The notes below the pieces were generated by a model. The model was not told the origin of the DNA. It saw only the letters and a program-made list of their open reading frames with translations, and did no database searches. From the NCBI GenBank assembly GCA_015068495.1, contig SVKL01000016.1, positions 1 through 44,109 on the forward strand: a stretch of DNA of 44,109 bases, read 5' to 3'. The position numbers and the translations under genes were made by a program. Numbering within the stretch: the stretch's first letter is position 1; every line of letters begins with the position of its first letter. This document shows positions 38,769-44,109 of this stretch, in pieces. The DNA is from Oscillospiraceae bacterium. GTDB lineage: Bacteria > Bacillota > Clostridia > Oscillospirales > Oscillospiraceae.

Positions 38769-40361
38769 TTAGCCTTCTTCTACAACGATTTCCTTCAGGG
38801 CAAGACCCGGATTGCGCTTGCAGGTGAAATCAATGGCCCAAAAGCTGCTGAACACCAGCAGATTCCGTCCACGATAGTCCTCCAGCAGCTCCGCATCAGA
38901 GCCTAAATTCAAGTCGGACAGGTCGCCGGGATAGCTGTCAATCAGGCGGATTTCCTCATAGGGCAGCATCTCCATACGCAAATCCACGCCGTACTCGTTT
39001 TTCATCCGGTACTGGAACACGTCAAACTGCAGCGTACCCACAACGCCCACGATGACCTCTTCCATACCGGAATTGGGCACCTTGAAAATCTGAATGGCGC
39101 CCTCTTGGGCAATCTGCTCCGTACCCTTGACGAACTGCTTCCGCTTCATAGAGTCCTTGGCAGACACCCGGCAGAAATGCTCGGGGGCAAAGGTGGGGAT
39201 GCCGGAGTAGAGGAATTTCTTGCCCGGCACGGTAATGGTATCGCCGATGGCGAAAATGCCCGGGTCAAACACACCGATTACGTCACCGGCGTAAGCCTCG
39301 TCCACGATTTCCCGCTCCGCCGCCATCAGCTGCTGGGGCTGGGAGAGCCGCATTTTCTTGCCGCCCTGCATATGGAAGTATTCCGTGTCTCTCTGGAATT
39401 TGCCGGAGCAGATACGCATAAATGCCAGCCGGTCACGGTGGGCTTTGTTCATATTTGCCTGAATTTTGAACACAAAAGCGGAAAAATCCGGGCTGAAAGT
39501 GTCAATTTCACCGCAATCTGCGGTACGGGGCAGGGGCGGCGGCGTCAGCTTCAGGAAGTTCTCCAAAAAGGGCTCAATGCCGAAATTGGTCAGCGCCGAG
39601 CCGAAGAAAACGGGAGAAAGCTGTCCGTTTCGCACTGCTTCCATATCCATTTCCCGTCCGGCAGACAGCAGCTCCACGTCGTCAATCAGCTGCCGGTGCT
39701 TGTCCTCGGAATCCAAAAGCACGGCAACCTGCTTGTCATACAGGTCAATTTCCTGCTTTTCGGCCTTTGCCTTGCCGTTTATGCCGGAGAAGAACAGCAG
39801 CTGGCTCTTTTCCCGGTCATAAACCCCTTGAAAGCCCTTGCCGGAGCCGATGGGCCAGTTCATAGCGTAGGTTTCGATGCCCAGCTCCCGTTCCACCTCA
39901 TCCAGCAGGTCAAAGGGGTCTTTGGCTTCCCGGTCCATCTTGTTAATGAAGGTGAAAATGGGAATGTGCCGCATTGCGCAGACCTTAAACAGCTTTCGGG
40001 TCTGGGGCTCCACACCCTTTGCACCGTCAATGACCATCACCGCAGAGTCGGCGGCCATCAGGGTACGGTAGGTATCCTCGGAGAAGTCCTGGTGACCGGG
40101 GGTGTCCAGAATGTTGATACAGAAACCGTCATACTGAAACTGCATAACAGACGAGGTGACAGAGATACCTCTCTGCTTTTCAATCTCCATCCAGTCGGAG
40201 GTGGCGGCGCGGGAATTTTTCTTGCCCTTAACCGCGCCGGCTTGGGCAATGGCGCCGCCGTAGAGCAGGAATTTTTCTGTTAAAGTGGTTTTACCGGCGT
40301 CGGGGTGGGAGATAATGGCAAAGGTCCGGCGGCGGCTGATTTCTTCAATTAAGGTTGACAT
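38769..40361 (-). CDS. prfC: Peptide chain release factor 3
   Basis: RF3 is a GTPase that recycles RF1 and RF2 from the ribosome. The 530-residue product has a full GTPase domain: G1 ISHPDAGKTTLTEKFLLYGG, the G3 DTPGHQDFSEDT, and G4 INKMD in ITFINKMDREAKDPFD (RF3-type). The RF3 length (~525-530) and FGSALTNFGIEPFLENFL block separate it from EF-G and LepA. GGAGG precedes the ATG. It is a single-gene unit convergent with the rRNA methyltransferase. Confidence 0.96.
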   Translation of the reverse strand: MSTLIEEISRRRTFAIISHPDAGKTTLTEKFLLYGGAIAQAGAVKGKKNSRAATSDWMEIEKQRGISVTSSVMQFQYDGFCINILDTPGHQDFSEDTYRTLMAADSAVMVIDGAKGVEPQTRKLFKVCAMRHIPIFTFINKMDREAKDPFDLLDEVERELGIETYAMNWPIGSGKGFQGVYDREKSQLLFFSGINGKAKAEKQEIDLYDKQVAVLLDSEDKHRQLIDDVELLSAGREMDMEAVRNGQLSPVFFGSALTNFGIEPFLENFLKLTPPPLPRTADCGEIDTFSPDFSAFVFKIQANMNKAHRDRLAFMRICSGKFQRDTEYFHMQGGKKMRLSQPQQLMAAEREIVDEAYAGDVIGVFDPGIFAIGDTITVPGKKFLYSGIPTFAPEHFCRVSAKDSMKRKQFVKGTEQIAQEGAIQIFKVPNSGMEEVIVGVVGTLQFDVFQYRMKNEYGVDLRMEMLPYEEIRLIDSYPGDLSDLNLGSDAELLEDYRGRNLLVFSSFWAIDFTCKRNPGLALKEIVVEEG

Positions 40362-40524
40362 AACTTTCCTCCAAAATCATAGTGCTTTTCCAAAAGGAGG
40401 GTTAGGGCGGAGAGAAAAAATGCATAATATCCTCCAAAGGCCATAGGCCCATAACATTTCTATTGTAGTCTACCACAAAAGGGATTATTTTACAAGTCAA
40501 ACCTTATCTCAAGAAAAGCAGTAT

Positions 40525-40563
40525 AGATTGCCACGCCTGCGTTGCAGGCTCGCAATGACAGGG
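40525..40563. repeat. GATTGCCACG / CTCGCAATGAC palindromic repeat (upstream of threonine aldolase)
   Basis: AGATTGCCACGCCTGCGTTGCAGGCTCGCAATGAC-type element with a CCTGC/GCAGG inner hairpin and inverted ends ATTGC/GCAAT. The rest of the 40362-40638 gap (AT-rich, with a polyT-like TACCACAAAA stretch) shows nothing else apart from the promoter. Confidence 0.8.
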
Positions 40564-40580
40564 GGAGACAGTCTTGTGTG

Positions 40581-40609
40581 TTGCAATTTTTCACGGGCTG
40601 TGCTACAAT
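40581..40609 (+). promoter_or_regulatory. Promoter of the threonine aldolase gene
   Basis: TTGCAA (40581-40586) and TACAAT (40604-40609) are 17 bases apart, 29 bp before the start. Confidence 0.78.
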
Positions 40610-40638
40610 CACACCAAATGAAAAAGGAGGAATCCGTA

Positions 40639-41679
40639 ATGGAAAAACTCAATTTTGCCAGTGACTACCTAGAGGGTGCGCATCCTCTGATTTTGGAAAA
40701 GCTTTTGGCGGCAAATTTGGAGAAAAACACCGGCTACAGCACCGATAAATACTGCATTTCTGCAAAGGAAAAAATCCGTGCATCCTGCAATGCGCCGGAG
40801 GCAGAAATTCACTTTTTGGTAGGCGGCACCCAGACCAACGCAATGGTCATTAAGTACCTGCTGGCTGCCTATCAAGGGGTTATCGCCCCGGCTACCGGTC
40901 ACATTTCCCTCCACGAGGTCGGCGCTATCGAGCACGGCGGCCACAAGGTGCTGTGCGTCCCGGAGTACAACGGCAAGCTGAAAGCTGCCGACGTGGAAAA
41001 GATGGTGAAGGATTTCCAAAATGATGGCAATAAGGATATGATGGTGATGCCGGGTATGGTGTACATCTCCCAGCCCACCGAGTCCGGAACGCTGTATTCC
41101 CTTAAGGAAATGGAAGAAATTGCCAAGGTCTGCCGGGAAAATGACCTTTATCTCTATGTGGACGGCGCTCGCCTTGCCTATGCGCTGGGCTGCCCGGAGA
41201 ACGATGTGACGCTGCCGGATTTGGCGCGGCTGTGCGATTGCTTTTACATCGGCGGCACGAAATGCGGCACCTTTGTGGGTGAGGCAGTGGTGTTCCCGAA
41301 GCCGGGTCTGATTCCCCATTTCTATTCGCTGACCAAGCAGCACGGCGCAATGCTGGCAAAGGGCTGGTTCTTAGGTCTGCAGTATGATGCGCTGTTTACA
41401 GACGGTTTGTATGAGGAAATCGGCAAAAAGGCCATTCTGCTGGCAGACAAGATTCGGAAAAAAGTGACCCAAAAGGGCTGGAAGCTGTGCTACGGCTCAC
41501 CCACCAATCAGGTGTTCGTGGAGCTGCCCGACGAGACGCTCAAAAAAGTGGAAGAAAAAGTAATTGTCAGCTTCTGGGAAAAGACCAAAGAAAACGACAC
41601 AACCATCCGTTTTGCCACCTCTTGGGCTACCACAGAGGCAGACGTGGAAAAGCTCTTCTTGGTATTGGATTCCATTTGA
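40639..41679 (+). CDS. Low-specificity threonine aldolase-family PLP enzyme
   Basis: Threonine aldolases split threonine into glycine and acetaldehyde with PLP. The 346-residue product has ASDYLEGAHPLILEKLLAAN at the N terminus, the HISLHEVGAIEHGGHKVL block, the Asp of the PLP ring in LYVDGARLAYALG, and the PLP lysine in FYIGGTKCGTFVGEAVVF. The family (beta-eliminating lyase class) is clear. The start is ATG 40639, after AAGGAGG at 40624-40630. It is followed within its stop codon by the promoter of the next gene, so the two are separately controlled. Confidence 0.92.
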   Translation: MEKLNFASDYLEGAHPLILEKLLAANLEKNTGYSTDKYCISAKEKIRASCNAPEAEIHFLVGGTQTNAMVIKYLLAAYQGVIAPATGHISLHEVGAIEHGGHKVLCVPEYNGKLKAADVEKMVKDFQNDGNKDMMVMPGMVYISQPTESGTLYSLKEMEEIAKVCRENDLYLYVDGARLAYALGCPENDVTLPDLARLCDCFYIGGTKCGTFVGEAVVFPKPGLIPHFYSLTKQHGAMLAKGWFLGLQYDALFTDGLYEEIGKKAILLADKIRKKVTQKGWKLCYGSPTNQVFVELPDETLKKVEEKVIVSFWEKTKENDTTIRFATSWATTEADVEKLFLVLDSI

Positions 41680-41704
41680 CAAATACAATTTCCCACATTA
41701 CAAT
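41676..41704 (+). promoter_or_regulatory. Promoter of metY, overlapping the threonine aldolase stop
   Basis: TTGACA (41676-41681) and TACAAT (41699-41704) are 17 bases apart. The -35 box overlaps the TGA stop codon of the gene before. Confidence 0.87.
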
Positions 41705-41733
41705 AAACACATCTTTTAACTGAGGTGAAAACT

Positions 41734-43020
41734 ATGGATCGGAAACTGAAAACCGAAACCTTATGTATTCAGGCAGGCTACAGCCCGGAAAGCGGTGAGC
41801 CCCGCCAAATTCCCATTGTGCAAAGCACAACCTTTAAGTACGCAACCTCCGAGGATATGGGAAAGCTGTTCGATTTGGAGGCATCGGGATATTTCTACTC
41901 CCGTCTGCAAAACCCCACCTGCGATATGGTGGCAGCGAAGATTGCCGCCTTGGAGGGTGGCACGGCTGCAATGCTCACCGGCTCCGGACAGGCAGCCAAC
42001 TTCTACGCAATGTTCAATATCGCCTCCTGCGGCGACCATATTGTGGCATCCTCTGCCATTTACGGCGGCACATTTAATCTGATTTCCGTGACGATGAAGC
42101 GGATGGGTATTGACGCCACCTTTGTCAGCCCCGACGCTACCTATGCGGAAATCTGCGCCGCCATTCGCCCCAACACCAAGCTGGTATTCGGCGAAACCAT
42201 CGCCAACCCTGCTCTGAACGTGCTGGATATTGAGGTGTTTGCCAAGGCAGCCCATGATAACGGCCTGCCGCTGATCATTGACAACACCTTCCCCACGCCG
42301 GTCAACTGCCGGCCCATCCAGTGGGGCGCTGACATCGTCACCCACTCCACCACCAAGTATATGGATGGCCACGGCGTTGCGGTAGGCGGCTGCATTGTGG
42401 ACAGCGGCAAGTTCGACTGGACGAAATATCCGGATAAGTTCCCCGGCCTGTGCACCCCCGATGACAGCTACCACGGGGTGACATACACAGAGCGCTTCGG
42501 CTTGGAAGGGGCATTCATCACCAAGTGTACCGCCCAGCTGATGCGGGATTTGGGCTCTATCCAGTCCCCCCAAAGCGCATTTTATCTGAATCTGGGCTTG
42601 GAGAGCCTGCCTTTCCGTATGCGGCAGCACTGTGAGAACGCACAGGCAATTGCAGAATTCTTAAGCGCCAACGAAAAGGTGGCTTGGGTAAAATACGGCG
42701 GACTGAAGGGTGATAAATATTACGACCTCACCCAAAAGTATATGCCGAATGGCTCCTGCGGCGTGATTTCCTTTGGTCTTAAGGGTGGCCGCAAGGCGGC
42801 AGAGACCTTTATGAAGCACCTAAAGCTTGGCTCTATCGAGACCCACGTGGCAGACTCCCGCACCTGCTGCCTGCATCCGGCTTCCGCAACCCACCGGCAG
42901 ATGACCGACGAGCAGCTGCAAGCTGCCGGCGTAGGCGCAGACCTGATTCGTTTGTCCTGCGGCTTGGAAAACAAGGAAGATTTGATTGCTGACCTGAAGC
43001 AGGCCATCGAAAAGGCATAA
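41734..43020 (+). CDS. metY: O-acetylhomoserine aminocarboxypropyltransferase (sulfhydrylase)
   Basis: MetY makes homocysteine from O-acetylhomoserine and sulfide in methionine synthesis. The 428-residue product has the Cys/Met PLP-enzyme fold: ETLCIQAGYSPESGEPRQIP at the N terminus, SGYFYSRLQNPTCDMVAAKIA, and the PLP lysine in HSTTKYMDGHGVAVGG. The insertion FDWTKYPDKFPGLCTPDDSY near residue 230 is diagnostic for MetY over other family members. The start is ATG 41734, after TGAGGTG; a GTG at 41725 is also in frame. It ends at a bidirectional terminator. Confidence 0.95.
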   Translation: MDRKLKTETLCIQAGYSPESGEPRQIPIVQSTTFKYATSEDMGKLFDLEASGYFYSRLQNPTCDMVAAKIAALEGGTAAMLTGSGQAANFYAMFNIASCGDHIVASSAIYGGTFNLISVTMKRMGIDATFVSPDATYAEICAAIRPNTKLVFGETIANPALNVLDIEVFAKAAHDNGLPLIIDNTFPTPVNCRPIQWGADIVTHSTTKYMDGHGVAVGGCIVDSGKFDWTKYPDKFPGLCTPDDSYHGVTYTERFGLEGAFITKCTAQLMRDLGSIQSPQSAFYLNLGLESLPFRMRQHCENAQAIAEFLSANEKVAWVKYGGLKGDKYYDLTQKYMPNGSCGVISFGLKGGRKAAETFMKHLKLGSIETHVADSRTCCLHPASATHRQMTDEQLQAAGVGADLIRLSCGLENKEDLIADLKQAIEKA

Positions 43021-43024
43021 AAAT

Positions 43025-43056
43025 AAAAGGACGTGTACACCGTACACGTCCTTTTT
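43025..43056. terminator. Bidirectional terminator between metY and the AEC transporter
   Basis: AAAGGACGTGTAC pairs with GTACACGTCCTTT across ACC, followed by T residues on the plus strand and A/T-rich sequence on the other. Confidence 0.92.
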
Positions 43057-43059
43057 CTG

Positions 43060-43983
43060 TTATCTGCTTATAAATATGCTCAGCAGGGTGAACAAAACCA
43101 TGGTCAAAACCGTCATTGCTGACAGGCTGGAGGAGATTTCCGCCCGTTCAGCCGGCTCGTCGGCCACCACGGGGATAATGAAAGGCGGCGGCAGAATAAA
43201 CAGAATGACCAGCGCCCCTTCAAACATAATGTTCCCCAGCACCGCCCGGTTTAAGAAAATCAGCAGAGCCAGCAGCGCGGCGGCAATCGCCAAGCGAATG
43301 GCAATCAGCCGTCCCGTCTTTTTCCACGGGATTTCCTTGGGGACAAAATCGTAGCCCATACACAAAAGGATTATGGCGGAGGTGGGAGCGGCAACAAAGT
43401 TCATTACGCCGTCCAGTATGCCGCCGATGTTCCAGCTGTGGAGCTGACGGTACAAACCGGTTGCGCCAACCAGCAAACCCAGCAGCACGCCAATCAGCGT
43501 GGGCGAGGTGAGCATATCCTTCACAATGCCGATTCCGCTGGATTTGCCTACCAGCAGGGTTTTGTACAGGGTAAACACAAACAAATCGTGACCCAGCATC
43601 AGCAGAGCAAAGTGAGAGATGTTTTCGTTGGGAAACAGCAGGGCAAACAGCGGCAGACCCAGCATCCCCGCCTCAAAGCAGGCAGAAACAAAGGGGGAGA
43701 GCTTGCCGGCGGTTTTTTGCAGACGGGCAGCCAGAAAACCTAAGAAAAGCATCACGCCGCAGGCCACATACATAACCGCAGGAATGACCACTGCAGACAG
43801 AGAATACTCTGCTGTGGCGAAGGCACTGAACAGAGCAACCGGCAGCGTCAGGTTGACAACTACCTTTTTCAGCGTGTCCACCCCGTCCCGGGAGATAAAC
43901 TGCCGACTTCGGAACAGCATACCCATAATGAGCATTACAAATACCGGCAGAGCCGTTTCCAAAACAGAAACCAGTGTCTTCAT
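43060..43983 (-). CDS. AEC (auxin efflux carrier) family transporter
   Basis: The 307-residue product is hydrophobic with about ten membrane helices, including VLETALPVFVMLIMGMLFRS at the N terminus and FILPPPFIIPVVADEPAE near the C terminus, typical of AEC/BART-superfamily carriers. These export or import organic acids such as malate. Motif GLPLFALLFPNENISHFALL is typical of the family. The substrate is not evident. It starts four bases after the stop of the upstream RbsD/FucU-type gene, so the two are cotranscribed, which suggests a sugar-related function. Confidence 0.88.
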   Translation of the reverse strand: MKTLVSVLETALPVFVMLIMGMLFRSRQFISRDGVDTLKKVVVNLTLPVALFSAFATAEYSLSAVVIPAVMYVACGVMLFLGFLAARLQKTAGKLSPFVSACFEAGMLGLPLFALLFPNENISHFALLMLGHDLFVFTLYKTLLVGKSSGIGIVKDMLTSPTLIGVLLGLLVGATGLYRQLHSWNIGGILDGVMNFVAAPTSAIILLCMGYDFVPKEIPWKKTGRLIAIRLAIAAALLALLIFLNRAVLGNIMFEGALVILFILPPPFIIPVVADEPAERAEISSSLSAMTVLTMVLFTLLSIFISR

Positions 43984-43986
43984 AGC

Positions 43987-44109
43987 TTACTTAATAACGC
44001 CCTTTTGCAGGATAATGTTGGCGTAAATCTCCGTTTCGCCGGTCTGCAGGATGCAGTAGCAATCCTTGGCTTCGTCGTAGAACTTGAAGCGGTCGATATT
44101 GCCCACAGC
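43987..44109 (-). CDS. RbsD/FucU-family protein, C-terminal fragment (cut by window end)
   Basis: Only the last 40 residues are visible. They read DRFKFYDEAKDCYCILQTGE followed by an IYANIILQKGVIK end, matching the C terminus of RbsD/FucU sugar mutarotases, where the Tyr/Asn of the YAN segment is an active-site part. These enzymes interconvert ring forms of ribose or fucose. It is the upstream gene of the AEC transporter, three bases apart. The call rests on a short segment. Confidence 0.78.
   Translation of the reverse strand, partial: AVGNIDRFKFYDEAKDCYCILQTGETEIYANIILQKGVIK

Noticed and set aside
41680..41733. SAM riboswitch before metY
   Set aside because: Only about 54 bp separate the genes, filled by a promoter and ribosome site; there is no room for an aptamer.

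Overview
The window reads as a chromosomal segment of an anaerobic gut-type Firmicute of the Oscillospirales (Ruminococcaceae/Oscillospiraceae) kind. This is inferred from Firmicutes-style AGGAGG ribosome sites, a fairly GC-rich coding sequence (by eye), a bacterial-microcompartment ethanolamine pathway, an NfnAB-type flavin transhydrogenase, a Soj/Spo0J-type parABS locus, and the many intergenic palindromic repeats common in that group. No rRNA, tRNA, CRISPR array or transposase gene was found.

Region 1 (1-8377) is a plus-strand ethanolamine-utilisation operon: eutB, eutC, eutL, an EutE-type acetaldehyde dehydrogenase, eutM, eutT, a PduL-type phosphotransacylase, a small unrecognised gene, eutN and eutH. 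Together they import ethanolamine, split it with an adenosylcobalamin enzyme inside a shell, and convert acetaldehyde to acetyl-CoA and acetyl phosphate. eutA, eutS, eutG and the EutVW regulators are not in view. Repeats have entered this operon at several joints. One insertion left a direct duplication of the end of the preceding gene.

Region 2 (8378-14710) holds a dCMP deaminase, a thiamine pyrophosphokinase with a MocR-type regulator (minus), and prfA, tsaE, tsaB and upp (plus). Region 3 (14746-17524, minus) is an AT-rich restriction-modification cassette: a Dam-type methylase with an added N-terminal helix-turn-helix, a DpnII/MboI-type endonuclease and a second, non-DpnA-like methylase. 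It is probably horizontally acquired.

Region 4 (17635-28504) contains a heterodimeric ABC exporter, a cobalamin riboswitch driving a small DUF4430 exported protein, an operon of a DUF1836 regulator with three SPFH membrane proteins (HflK, HflC, flotillin), and a BlaI/M56-peptidase regulatory pair with clear operators. Region 5 (28663-36988, plus) has a zinc-ribbon membrane protein, two perfect parS sites, parA, parB, two PspC proteins, a YD-repeat lipoprotein, an atypical serS, mscL, a small lipoprotein and nfnAB. Region 6 (37386 to end) has an RlmD/RlmCD-type 23S rRNA methyltransferase, prfC, a threonine aldolase, an O-acetylhomoserine sulfhydrylase, an AEC-family transporter and the tail of an RbsD/FucU-family protein.

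The strongest second-look signals are the structured repeats whose stems show compensatory changes between copies, the insertion scar in the eut operon, the HTH-Dam restriction cassette with a palindrome inside its promoter, the B12-riboswitch/DUF4430 unit, and the SPFH operon with a palindromic operator over its promoter.
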